The notes: generated by a model not told the origin, from the sequence alone. Shown: positions 8,700-15,821, numbered from the stretch's first letter. The stretch is 30,335 nucleotides of DNA from an uncultured Mycoplasmatota bacterium (GCA_900551925.1 URXR01000006.1:1-30335); one strand, 5' to 3'. A program made the numbers and translations.

Positions 8700-10844
8700 A
8701 TGAACGAAAATATAATTAAACAAATAGTAGAAAAGCTTGATATTAGAGAAAAACAAGCTATTAATACTTTAAAACTTTTAGAAGAAGGAAATACGATACC
8801 TTTTATAGCTAGATATCGTAAAGAAGCTACTTCTGGTCTTGATGAGGTTAAGATTAAAGAAATTTCTGATTTATATAATTATGAGGTTAATCTATTAAAA
8901 AGAAAAGAGGATGTTATTAGACTTATTGATGAAAAAGATTTATTAACTCCGGAACTTAAAACTAAAATATTAAATTGTCAAAAGTTAGTAGAGGTTGAGG
9001 ATTTATATAGGCCATATAAAGAAAAGAAGAAAACTAAAGCTAGTGAGGCTTTAAGTATGGGGCTTTTAGATTTAGCTAAGAAGATTATGAGTTGTCCAGC
9101 CTTAGTAACTTTAGAACAATTAGCAGAAAATTACTCTTGTAAAGTAGAAGATAATGAAAAGAAATTACAAGGTGCTTTTTATATAGTAGCAGAGATTATT
9201 TCAGATGATTCTAATTATAGAAAGTGGATTAGAAATTATATAAAAAAAGAAGGAGTAATTGTTTCTAAGTTAAAAAAAGGTAAAGATTTATTAGATGAAA
9301 AAAAGATTTATGAGATGTATTATGATTTTAAAGAACCTATAAAATATTTAAAATCTTATCGATATTTAGCTATTAATAGAGGAGAAAAAGAAGGAATACT
9401 TTCCGTTTCTATAGATTTTTCTTTGGATGAAGTTATTAGTTTTTTAAAGAAGAAGATTATTAAGAATGATAAATCTTTAGTAGTGCCATTTTTAGAAGAG
9501 GCTATCAAAGATAGTTTAAAAAGATTAATTATTCCTTCAGTAGCAAGAGAGATTAGAAGTGAGTTATGGGATGTAGCTAGTTTAGTATCTATTAAGAATT
9601 TTTCTTCTAATTTATATAATTTACTTATGACCCCTCCTTTTAAACAAATATGTGTTTTAGGATTTGATCCGGCTTTTAGAACAGGTTGTAAGTTAGCAGT
9701 TTTAGATAAGACTGGGAAGGTGTTAGAAATTGGAGTAATTTATCCTCATGAACCTGTTAATGAAAAGGAAAAAAGTAAGGAAAAATTACTGGAATTAATT
9801 AATAAATATAATGTTGATGTTATTGCAATTGGTAATGGGACAGCATCTAGAGAAAGCGAGGCTTTTGTAGCAGAGGTTATTAAGGGTACTAATACTAAAT
9901 ATATAATTGTTAATGAAGCAGGAGCTTCTGTCTATTCAGCGTCGGATTTGGCTAAGAAAGAATTTCCTAACTTAAATGTTTCAGAAAGAAGTGCGATTAG
10001 TATTGGAAGAAGACTTCAAGATCCTTTATCAGAACTAGTAAAAATAGATCCTAAGTCAATAGGAGTAGGATTATATCAACATGATGTTAAACAAAAAGAA
10101 TTAAATGATAGTTTAAAGTTTGTAGTGGAAAGTGTGGTTAATCAAGTTGGGGTAAATATTAATACGGCTTCTAAAAGTATTTTATCTTATATTTCAGGAC
10201 TTACTAGTAAAACAATTGATAAAATTTTAGGAGAAAAAGAAAAGTTAGGTAAATTTAAATCAAGAGAAGAAATAAAGGAAATAAAGGGGCTTAATTCAAA
10301 AGTTTATGAACAAGCTATTGGGTTTATTAGAATTAATGACGGAATAAATCCTCTTGATAAAACTAATATTCATCCGGAAAGTTATGATGTTACTTATAGG
10401 CTTTTAGAATTAATAGAAAGTGATGTATTAGAAATTGGTACTTCTGTTATAAAAGAAAAACTAGATAAAATAAAATTAGAAGAGGTGCAAGCTAAATTAA
10501 AAGTAGATATGTTTACTTTAGAAGATATAGTAAAATCTTTAAAAATGCCTCTTTTGGATCCAAGAGAAAAATTAGAAAAACCAATTTTAAAAAGTGATGT
10601 TTTAACTTTAGATGATTTAAAAGTTGGTATGAAGTTAGAGGGTACAGTTAGAAATGTTGTAGATTTTGGGGCTTTTGTAGATATTGGGCTTAAGAATGAT
10701 GGTCTTATTCATATTTCTAATTTAAGTAATGATTATGTAAAGCATCCAAGTGAAGTATTAAAAGTAGGAGAAATAATAGAGTGCACAGTAATTGATATTA
10801 ACAAAGAAAAAGGAAAAGTAGGATTAAGTTTAAAAAATGTTTGA
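8700..10844 (+). CDS. tex: Tex family RNA-binding transcription accessory protein
   Basis: This 714-residue protein matches full-length Tex, an RNA-binding factor linked to transcription and translation. The N-terminal Tex domain shows RYRKEATSGLDEVKI near residues 39-53. A YqgF/RuvC-like domain begins around residue 320 with GFDPAFRTGCKLAV. Helix-hairpin-helix repeats follow at about 495-560 (VNINTASKSIL, GLNSKVYEQAIGF). The S1 RNA-binding domain is at about 641-711 (VGMKLEGTV...GAFVDIG...LIHIS). It ends with TGA shortly after the S1 fold, as usual. It heads a unit with ylbD and ylbE homologues. The function in this organism is inferred from the family. Confidence 0.95.
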   Translation: MNENIIKQIVEKLDIREKQAINTLKLLEEGNTIPFIARYRKEATSGLDEVKIKEISDLYNYEVNLLKRKEDVIRLIDEKDLLTPELKTKILNCQKLVEVEDLYRPYKEKKKTKASEALSMGLLDLAKKIMSCPALVTLEQLAENYSCKVEDNEKKLQGAFYIVAEIISDDSNYRKWIRNYIKKEGVIVSKLKKGKDLLDEKKIYEMYYDFKEPIKYLKSYRYLAINRGEKEGILSVSIDFSLDEVISFLKKKIIKNDKSLVVPFLEEAIKDSLKRLIIPSVAREIRSELWDVASLVSIKNFSSNLYNLLMTPPFKQICVLGFDPAFRTGCKLAVLDKTGKVLEIGVIYPHEPVNEKEKSKEKLLELINKYNVDVIAIGNGTASRESEAFVAEVIKGTNTKYIIVNEAGASVYSASDLAKKEFPNLNVSERSAISIGRRLQDPLSELVKIDPKSIGVGLYQHDVKQKELNDSLKFVVESVVNQVGVNINTASKSILSYISGLTSKTIDKILGEKEKLGKFKSREEIKEIKGLNSKVYEQAIGFIRINDGINPLDKTNIHPESYDVTYRLLELIESDVLEIGTSVIKEKLDKIKLEEVQAKLKVDMFTLEDIVKSLKMPLLDPREKLEKPILKSDVLTLDDLKVGMKLEGTVRNVVDFGAFVDIGLKNDGLIHISNLSNDYVKHPSEVLKVGEIIECTVIDINKEKGKVGLSLKNV

Positions 10845-10887
10845 AACTTTGATAGGTAGTTGGCATATATTTTATTAGGTGATTTCT

Positions 10888-11241
10888 ATGTCAGTTGAGA
10901 GTTTTAAAAAATTTGTCAAAGAAAGACCAAATTTGGTGAGGTATGTAAATAGTAAAGAAAAAACTTGGCAAGATTTTTATGAAATGTACGAACTTTATGG
11001 AGAAAGTAGTGATGTTTGGAATAGTTATTTAAATACTTCAAGTAATAATGGTACGGTTACTATAAAAGATTTATTTGGAATGTTTAAGAATATTGATGTT
11101 TCACAAGTTCAAGAGTCTATTACTTCTATTCAAAAAGGAATAGGGTATATTGAGAATTTAGTAAAATCTAAAGAAGTAGAAAATATTCCGAAAAGATCTA
11201 GTTATGAAGCAAGACCAATGTATAGGTATTTTGATGATTAA
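10888..11241 (+). CDS. ylbD: YlbD-like protein
   Basis: This 117-residue protein resembles Bacillus YlbD (Pfam YlbD_coat). The N-terminal pattern FKKFVKERPNLVRYV followed by KTWQDFYEMYELYGE matches the family's FVKKHP...KTWQELYEE...LGE layout as I recall it. The coat-protein label comes from Bacillus and says little about a probable non-sporulator. TAGGTGAT at 10875-10882 is the ribosome site for the ATG at 10888; a GTG at 10879 lies inside that site. Its TAA overlaps the ATG of the ylbE homologue by one base, the same gene order as in Bacillus. Confidence 0.75.
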   Translation: MSVESFKKFVKERPNLVRYVNSKEKTWQDFYEMYELYGESSDVWNSYLNTSSNNGTVTIKDLFGMFKNIDVSQVQESITSIQKGIGYIENLVKSKEVENIPKRSSYEARPMYRYFDD

Positions 11242-11462
11242 TGAATATTATTATTCAATATAATTTAAAAGCTAATCCTAATTTAGTTAGATATTTGAGA
11301 GAGAATTCTTACTGGTATAAATATCTTAATAGAAGTAATAGTTATTTAGGAGAGTTTGAAAAAGAGATGAAAGTAAGATATAAACTTACTCCAAAGGATA
11401 AACTGGAAAGATTTACAAAAAATATTGACAAAGTATCACAAATTATAGATATATTTTCATAA
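11241..11462 (+). CDS. ylbE: YlbE-like protein
   Basis: This 73-residue protein matches the YlbE family: NPNLVRYLRENSYWYKYLNR corresponds to the family's start of a helix with the invariant RENPxWYR element, followed by FEKE and a Lys-rich helical tail. The function of YlbE is not known. It is coupled to ylbD through a TAATG overlap. The stop codon lies inside the loop edge of the terminator hairpin, so the last codons double as terminator sequence. Confidence 0.75.
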   Translation: MNIIIQYNLKANPNLVRYLRENSYWYKYLNRSNSYLGEFEKEMKVRYKLTPKDKLERFTKNIDKVSQIIDIFS

Positions 11463-11477
11463 TATGTCTTTTTTTTT
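11447..11477 (+). terminator. Terminator overlapping the ylbE stop codon
   Basis: AGATATATT (11447-11455) pairs with AATATGTCT (11461-11469), including one G-U pair, around a TTCAT loop and is followed by eight T. The left arm is coding sequence and the ylbE TAA is at 11460-11462. Confidence 0.75.
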
Positions 11478-11488
11478 GAGAATTTATT

Positions 11489-11497
11489 TGGTATACT
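11489..11497 (+). promoter_or_regulatory. Extended -10 promoter of the pilin-like operon
   Basis: TGGTATACT (TATACT at 11492-11497 with upstream TG) lies 18 bp before the start of the 57-codon gene. A -35 is not evident, since the T-run of the preceding terminator fills that place. Confidence 0.5.
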
Positions 11498-11514
11498 TTA
11501 AATAAGGTGATGAT

Positions 11515-11688
11515 ATGAATAAGCGAGGATTTGCGGTTACTACGATGGTTTATGCTGCGGTTATTCTTCTTTCTATTACGATGTTTACGGTACTTGCTAT
11601 TGTAAGAGAGGAATATGGGAATCAAAGGGAATTTGTTGAGGATGTAAATAGAACACTTACTCAGTGTCTTGGTGGAGGTGGATGTTAA
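11515..11688 (+). CDS. Small prepilin-like protein (57 aa)
   Basis: This gene is shorter than 60 codons and easily missed. It encodes MNKRGF, then an uninterrupted hydrophobic helix (about residues 7-30, AVTTMVYAAVILLSITMFTVLAIV), a charged helix (REEYGNQREFVEDVNRTL) and the tail QCLGGGGC. The short basic leader ending KRG before F is what prepilin peptidase cleaves in type IV pilin-like proteins, but the usual Glu at mature position 5 is Thr, as in GspK-type minor pilins, which also lack it. AAGGTGAT precedes the ATG well. The TAA overlaps the ATG of the next gene, a typical pilin, so the two are co-translated. A minor or assembly-initiating pilin is the best guess. Confidence 0.7.
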   Translation: MNKRGFAVTTMVYAAVILLSITMFTVLAIVREEYGNQREFVEDVNRTLTQCLGGGGC

Positions 11689-12155
11689 TGCTAAAGAAAA
11701 AGAATGGATTTACTTTAATCGAGTTAATAGCAGTAGTGGTTATTATGGGAATCATAGCATTAATTGCAACACCAAATATTGTGTCAATGATAGATAGGGG
11801 TAAAAGAGAAGATTATTTAGCAGATGCTAATGAATTTATTAGTAAAGCTACTTATATGTATAAGCAAGAGAAATATAAAAATGATACAAATGTTTTTAAT
11901 GGTAATAAAATTTTATTAAAAGATATAGAAAATATTAATGATTTAAATGATCCATATGGTGGTACTTATGATAATACAGCTAGTTATGTAAGCTTTAGTG
12001 AGACTTCTAGTAATGGAATAATTGTTAGAACAGCTTCTATTTATTTATATTCGTATGATGAGGATAAAAGTATTTGTCATCAAATAGGTACAAGTGGTAG
12101 TCCAATAGAAGAAGATAAATTAACTATTGACTCGGTAAAAGAGAGTGAAACGTAG
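11688..12155 (+). CDS. Type IV pilin-like protein
   Basis: This 155-residue protein begins MLKKKNGFTLIELIAVVVIMG, the class III prepilin signal: a short basic leader, cleavage between G and F, Glu at mature position 5 and a hydrophobic polymerisation helix. A hydrophilic head of about 110 residues follows with one Cys (SICHQIG). GGTGGAGGTGG just upstream is the ribosome site and also encodes the Gly-rich tail of the preceding small protein, so the ATG at 11688 is the start rather than a GTG at 11664. It would be processed by a prepilin peptidase and assembled by a pilus or competence pseudopilus machine, neither of which is in this window. Confidence 0.85.
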   Translation: MLKKKNGFTLIELIAVVVIMGIIALIATPNIVSMIDRGKREDYLADANEFISKATYMYKQEKYKNDTNVFNGNKILLKDIENINDLNDPYGGTYDNTASYVSFSETSSNGIIVRTASIYLYSYDEDKSICHQIGTSGSPIEEDKLTIDSVKESET

Positions 12156-12173
12156 AAATTGTAAATTGTATTT

Positions 12174-12440
12174 AAATTAAAGAAAATCTATTTACAAAAA
12201 AGTTTTAAAATGATATATTTTATGTATAGAATATGGGAGGCTTATTATGAAAAGTATATTGAAAGATAGAAAAGGTTTTACGTTAATAGAGCTTTTAGCG
12301 GTTATAGTTATTTTAGCAATTTTGGTTATGGTAGCAATACCAGCAGTTACTAGATATTTAAATTATTCTCGTCAAGGAACATTTGCGGATAATGCTAAAT
12401 CAGCAATTAGTGCGGTCAGAAATGATGTAATACTTAATGG
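12174..12440 (+). repeat. Duplicated promoter and pilin 5' half, copy 1
   Basis: The stretch from AAATTAAAGAAAATC through the first about 65 codons of the pilin gene is nearly identical to 12856-13121. It includes promoter, ribosome site, signal and N-terminal helix. Similarity drops sharply after the AVRNDVI codons. Confidence 0.85.
12191..12219 (+). promoter_or_regulatory. Promoter of the first tandem pilin
   Basis: TTTACA (12191-12196), a 17-bp spacer, and TATATT (12214-12219) with TG upstream. The same arrangement stands before the second tandem pilin. Confidence 0.65.
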
Positions 12441-12765
12441 TTATAGTTCGGATTGCTACTATAATAAAACCGAGATAAATAAATTGCTTGAGAGAAAGCT
12501 TGAAACTAGTCCTTTTGGTGGGGAAAAAGGAGCTTATGGAGATATATATATTGTAGTAGATGTTGATGATAAGGGAACAACTAAATATTCAATGTGTATG
12601 ACTGATCAAGGTGGACGTGGCTTTATTGATGACCCTGAAAATGCTTCTGAAACTGCTGATTATGGAGCTTTAGAAGCTAATATTGATGGTGAGCTAGTTG
12701 AGTTATCTAATGCAGGTTCTTGTACTGCACCAAGTGGCATTCCTCAATGTAAAACAAGTAGTTAA
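12247..12765 (+). CDS. Type IV pilin-like protein, tandem paralogue 1
   Basis: This 172-residue pilin has leader MKSILKDRKG, cleavage before FTLIELLAVIVILAIL, mature Glu5 and a long helix to about residue 65. The head contains SPFG (near 88-91), a strand pattern ending in MCMTDQGGRGF, and the C-terminal pair SC...QC, giving four Cys in the head that could form two disulfides. The GGGAGG ribosome site is 6-7 bp before the ATG. It forms its own unit between a 17-bp-spaced promoter and a terminator. The neighbouring paralogue is nearly identical up to residue about 62 and then diverges, so the head carries the variable surface. Confidence 0.9.
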   Translation: MKSILKDRKGFTLIELLAVIVILAILVMVAIPAVTRYLNYSRQGTFADNAKSAISAVRNDVILNGYSSDCYYNKTEINKLLERKLETSPFGGEKGAYGDIYIVVDVDDKGTTKYSMCMTDQGGRGFIDDPENASETADYGALEANIDGELVELSNAGSCTAPSGIPQCKTSS

Positions 12766-12767
12766 AT

Positions 12768-12793
12768 AGTCAGATATTTCTGACTTTTTAATT
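12768..12793 (+). terminator. Terminator of tandem pilin 1
   Basis: AGTCAGA (12768-12774) and TCTGACT (12779-12785) around a TATT loop, then TTTTAATTTTT. The terminator of the second pilin is a close copy. Confidence 0.85.
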
Positions 12794-12855
12794 TTTAATT
12801 AGATAGTATCTTGGTGCTTAATGTAGTTTAAGAAAATAAGTGGTAAATTATTAGT

Positions 12856-13121
12856 AAATTAAAGAAAATCTATTTACAAAAAAGTTTTAGAATGGTATAT
12901 TTTATATGTAGAATATAGGGAGGCTATTATGAAAAGTATATTAAAAAATAGAAAAGGTTTTACGTTAATAGAGCTTTTAGCGGTTATAGTTATTTTAGCA
13001 ATTTTGGTTATGGTAGCAATACCAGCAGTTACTAGGTATTTGAATTATTCTCGTCAAGGAACATTTGCAGATAATGCTAAGTCTGCAATTAGTGCAGTTA
13101 GAAATGATGTTATAATGAAAG
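12856..13121 (+). repeat. Duplicated promoter and pilin 5' half, copy 2
   Basis: Second copy of the unit described at 12174-12440, with only scattered single-base differences and direct orientation. The distance between copies is 682 bp, one pilin transcription unit. Confidence 0.85.
12873..12901 (+). promoter_or_regulatory. Promoter of the second tandem pilin
   Basis: TTTACA (12873-12878), 17-bp spacer, TATATT (12896-12901), preceded by TGG. It is a duplicate of the promoter of pilin 1. Confidence 0.65.
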
Positions 13122-13384
13122 GTATCAGTGATGGGGAAATATACGATTTAAAGGAAATAAATGAATTACTTGAAAGAAAATTAGAAACTAGTCCGTTTGG
13201 ACAACCTTATTCAACTGGTTCTTATATTAGAGTTACTATTGATCCGGATGATGGTACAGGAACTTATGAAATGTGTTTAACTGATACAGGAGGCAGAGGT
13301 TTTACTTTAACAAAAGAAAGATATATTAATGGTGATAAGGTTGAGTTATCTGGTGTTACTCAGTGTACTACTCCTTCATCTTAA
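12929..13384 (+). CDS. Type IV pilin-like protein, tandem paralogue 2
   Basis: This 151-residue pilin starts MKSILKNRKG^FTLIELLAV and shares the first about 62 residues with the preceding gene almost without change, at the DNA level too. Its head differs: it keeps ETSPFG (about 88-93), MCLTDTGGRGF and VELS near the end, but has only two Cys (MCL and TQC) and lacks the acidic 25-residue insertion of paralogue 1. The pair arose by tandem duplication with later divergence or exchange of the heads. GGGAGG stands before the ATG. A matching terminator follows. Function as major or variable pilin subunit is inferred. Confidence 0.9.
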   Translation: MKSILKNRKGFTLIELLAVIVILAILVMVAIPAVTRYLNYSRQGTFADNAKSAISAVRNDVIMKGISDGEIYDLKEINELLERKLETSPFGQPYSTGSYIRVTIDPDDGTGTYEMCLTDTGGRGFTLTKERYINGDKVELSGVTQCTTPSS

Positions 13385-13399
13385 TTTACTAAAACTAAT

Positions 13400-13422
13400 A
13401 GTCAGAAATATCTGGCTTTTTC
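13400..13422 (+). terminator. Terminator of tandem pilin 2
   Basis: AGTCAGA (13400-13406) pairs with TCTGGCT (13411-13417, one G-U pair) around AATA, followed by TTTTCTTTT. Related in sequence to the terminator of pilin 1. Confidence 0.8.
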
Positions 13423-13460
13423 TTTTGCTTTAAAAAATATTCTTTTAATTTTAGAAAGTA

Positions 13461-13469
13461 TGTTATAAT
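13461..13469 (+). promoter_or_regulatory. Extended -10 promoter of nfo
   Basis: TGTTATAAT (TATAAT at 13464-13469) stands 17 bp before the nfo ATG. Transcription would start at or just before the GAGGTGG ribosome site at 13476-13482. Confidence 0.55.
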
Positions 13470-13486
13470 TTTTATGAGGTGGTAAG

Positions 13487-14368
13487 ATGCTTAAAATAGG
13501 GTCACATGTTTCTTTTAAAAAAGATACTCAACTAGTTGGAGCATTAAATGAAGCTTTGTCATATGGTTCTACAGCTTTTATGTTTTATACTGGGGCTCCA
13601 CAAAATACTAATAGAGTTCCTCTTTCAGATGAATTAACTTTGGAAGCTAAGAAAATAATGAAAGAAAAAGGTTTAGATATATGGGATGTTGTAGTACATG
13701 CTCCTTATATAATTAATTTAGCTAATGGGGATGAGTCTAAATATAATTTTTCGATAAGTTTTTTAAAACAAGAATGTAAAAGATGTGAAACTTTGGGAAT
13801 AAAGAAACTAATTCTTCATCCTGGTTCTCATGTTGGACTTGGAGTAGATGTTGCTATTTCTAATATTACTAGGGCTTTAAATGAAGTTTTAAAGGACACT
13901 AGTACAGTTATTTTACTTGAAACTATGGCAGGAAAAGGAACAGAAGTTGGAAGAAGTTTTGCTGAGATAAAGGAAATAATTTCTAGAATAGATTATCAAG
14001 ATAAAATAGGAATTTGTCTAGATACTTGTCATTTATCTGATGCTGGATATGATATTAGTAATTTTGATAGTATTTTAGATGAACTCCGTGATTTAGAACT
14101 TTTAGATAAAGTTTTATGTATTCATATAAATGATAGTAAAAATATTTTAGGTTCTCATAAAGATCGTCATGAGAATATTGGTTTTGGAGAACTTGGTTTT
14201 GATAATTTGATTAAAGTTATTTATAATGATAGACTTAGTAATATTCCTAAGATTTTAGAAACTCCTTATATAGAGGGTTTTCCTCCATATAAGTTTGAAA
14301 TTGAAATGATTAGAAAGAAAGTATTTAATGAAAATTTGAAAGAAGAAGTTACTAAGTATTATTCTTGA
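13487..14368 (+). CDS. nfo: Endonuclease IV (AP endonuclease)
   Basis: This 293-residue TIM-barrel enzyme cleaves DNA at abasic sites in base-excision repair. All nine metal ligands of the family are in place: H71 (VVHAPY), H111 (LHPGSH), E145 (LLETMAG), D179 and H182 (LDTCH), H213 (HINDSK), D226 and H228 (DRHE) and E258 (ETP), which would bind three zinc ions. It has its own extended -10 promoter and a GAGGTGG ribosome site. The last codons (NENLKEEVTKYYS) and the following 50 bases are duplicated about 350 bp downstream behind a RhuM remnant, suggesting that the gene's 3' end was an insertion target that was preserved on both sides. Confidence 0.95.
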   Translation: MLKIGSHVSFKKDTQLVGALNEALSYGSTAFMFYTGAPQNTNRVPLSDELTLEAKKIMKEKGLDIWDVVVHAPYIINLANGDESKYNFSISFLKQECKRCETLGIKKLILHPGSHVGLGVDVAISNITRALNEVLKDTSTVILLETMAGKGTEVGRSFAEIKEIISRIDYQDKIGICLDTCHLSDAGYDISNFDSILDELRDLELLDKVLCIHINDSKNILGSHKDRHENIGFGELGFDNLIKVIYNDRLSNIPKILETPYIEGFPPYKFEIEMIRKKVFNENLKEEVTKYYS

Positions 14369-14417
14369 TTTATGATTTTTTAAATATTAATAATGTAAAT
14401 AGTGATTTATTGGGAGG
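14326..14417 (+). repeat. nfo 3'-end direct repeat, left copy
   Basis: The last 14 codons of nfo, its TGA and the leader up to TTATTGGGAGG recur at 14680-14760 with a few substitutions and about an 11-bp gap in the leader. The left copy is in its natural place. Confidence 0.8.
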
Positions 14418-14419
14418 TA

Positions 14420-14722
14420 AAGGTGAAAAAAAAGCAATTGAAGTAAGATATGAAGACGAAAATATTTGGCTTACTCAAAAAATGTTGGCTACTTTATATA
14501 ATGTAGAAATTAATACAATAAATTACCACATAAAAAAAGATATACAATGATAGCGAATTAACTAAAGATTCAACTGTTCGAAATTTTCGAATAGTTCAAA
14601 ATAAGAGAAATAGAAGTGTATCTAGGAATGTTGTTCATTATAATTTACAAATGATTATTGCATTAGGTTTTAAAGTAGATAATGAAAAGTTAAAAGAAGA
14701 AGTTATTAAGTATTATTCTTGA
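14420..14722 (+). pseudogene. RhuM-family remnant, truncated and frameshifted
   Basis: The first frame reads KKAIEVRYEDENIWLTQKML...INTINYHIKK, which is the N-terminal core of RhuM (virulence-associated) proteins. An extra base near 14538, after a run of seven A, shifts the frame; the continuation reads IYNDSELTKDSTVRNFRIVQ...HYNLQMIIALGFKV, again RhuM. After ALGFKVDNE the RhuM sequence stops and joins the duplicated nfo tail LKEEVIKYYS. The family's long C-terminal part is absent. No start codon in the right frame follows the ribosome-like GGGAGG at 14411-14417. It is therefore a dead fragment caught between the two nfo-end repeats. An intact relative lies at 17295-18329. Confidence 0.8.
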
Positions 14723-14760
14723 TTTATAATTTTTTAATATAATAGTTATTTATTGGGAGG
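14680..14760 (+). repeat. nfo 3'-end direct repeat, right copy
   Basis: Second copy of the nfo end plus leader (see 14326-14417). It supplies the ribosome site and a possible -10 box TATAAT (14738-14743) for the downstream NTP pyrophosphatase gene. Confidence 0.8.
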
Positions 14761-14765
14761 AGTTT

Positions 14766-15368
14766 ATGAAAAAAGTAGTATTTGCAACAGGTAATCAAAG
14801 TAAAGTTTTAAGATTTAAAAAGGATTTGTTAGAAAGAGGAATAGAATTATTATCTTTAAAAGATTTAGATTTAAAATTGGATGTAGAGGAAAATGGAGAA
14901 AATGCACTTGAGAATGCTTTAATAAAAGCAAGGGCCTGTTATCAAAAGATACATATGCCTACGATAGGTATGGATGATACTTTATATATGGAAGGAGTTC
15001 CTTTAGATAAACAACCGGAATTAAACGTTAGAAGAGTAAATGGTAAAAGGCTTAGTGATGAGGAAATGTTAGAGCACTATACTAGTTTAGTTAACGAATA
15101 TGGAATAGATGGCAAAGTTAATTGCAAATGGGTATATGGTTTAGCAGTTATTAATGAAAAAGGAGAGGAAAGTACTTACACTTGGTATAAGGACAATTTT
15201 TATATGGTTAATGTTAAATCAGATAAAATAAATCCTGGTTATCCTCTTAATTCTATTTCTAAATATAAAGAAATAGATAAATATTTTACGGATATAACTG
15301 ATAAAGATAAAGAATTAATTAGTATAAATGAAGATGATGTTATAGATTTTATTGCTAATCATATATAA
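14766..15368 (+). CDS. RdgB/HAM1-like non-canonical purine NTP pyrophosphatase
   Basis: This 200-residue protein matches the ITPase family, which hydrolyses ITP, XTP and dITP to monophosphates and keeps damaged purines out of nucleic acids. Visible motifs: the nucleotide-binding TGNQSK near residues 8-13, the family's EENGENALENALIKA near 41-55, and the catalytic DDTLYMEGV near 75-83 in place of DDSGL. The C-terminal half is more diverged than in RdgB proper (the PG and SHR signatures are weak), so it is a distant member. The start follows TTATTGGGAGGAG, a ribosome site within the duplicated nfo leader. It lies next to the DNA-repair gene nfo, a reasonable functional neighbour. Confidence 0.8.
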   Translation: MKKVVFATGNQSKVLRFKKDLLERGIELLSLKDLDLKLDVEENGENALENALIKARACYQKIHMPTIGMDDTLYMEGVPLDKQPELNVRRVNGKRLSDEEMLEHYTSLVNEYGIDGKVNCKWVYGLAVINEKGEESTYTWYKDNFYMVNVKSDKINPGYPLNSISKYKEIDKYFTDITDKDKELISINEDDVIDFIANHI

Positions 15369-15379
15369 ATGTTTCTATT

Positions 15380-15410
15380 ATTAATAATGTAATAGTGATT
15401 TATTAGGAGG
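15380..15410 (+). repeat. Third copy of the nfo-type leader
   Basis: ATTAATAATGT followed by AATAGTGATTTATTAGGAGG matches the leader at 14386-14417 except for one missing A and one G-to-A change. It stands directly before the broken TIGR04076-type gene, so three consecutive reading frames share this leader. Confidence 0.7.
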
Positions 15411-15418
15411 AAAGATAT

Positions 15419-15808
15419 ATGAAACATAAAATAAAAGTTACAGTAATTGATAAAAAATTATATCCAGAATTACAAGAAAAATATTGTGCTGATTCAAAAG
15501 CAGGAGTTTGTCCTTGTTATAATGTAGGAGATGAATTTATTTTTGAGAGAGATGGCGATAAGGATGATTTTTGGCATATGTGATTAAATACATTAGTTAA
15601 AACAAATGGAAATCCTGATACTGTTGCAGGAGGGCCAAAAATACCACATTGTTCAGAAGCTTGGGATGCAATAGCAAGATATATTTATACAGGGTTACAA
15701 GGTGGCTCAATTATGAAAGGGTGGATGAAAGAAGAAAATACAATGATTACTTGCTGTTCTGATGGGACTAGACCTGTTATTTTTAAAATTGAAAGAATAG
15801 ATTATTAA
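15419..15808 (+). pseudogene. TIGR04076-type protein interrupted by one TGA
   Basis: Reading from the ATG at 15419 (after AGGAGG) gives 129 codons with a single stop, TGA at 15581-15583 (codon 55). The part before it contains CPCYNVGDEFIFERDGD; the part after it contains HCSEAWDAIARYIYTGLQGG, GWM and ITCCSDGTRPVIFKIERIDY. These fit a small Cys-containing family of unknown function that I know as TIGR04076. Family members usually carry a small residue, I believe Gly, at the stop position, so GGA-to-TGA is a simple explanation. Conserved genes nearby use TGA as a stop, which makes a recent nonsense mutation more likely than recoding. A sequencing error cannot be excluded. Confidence 0.7.
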
Positions 15809-15821
15809 ATATGAAAGGTAG

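Noticed and set aside
14365..14550. 61-codon frame beginning with TTG inside the nfo stop region
   Set aside because: Not an intact gene: it is the first part of the frameshifted RhuM remnant plus leader sequence, with no suitable start; treated as pseudogene.
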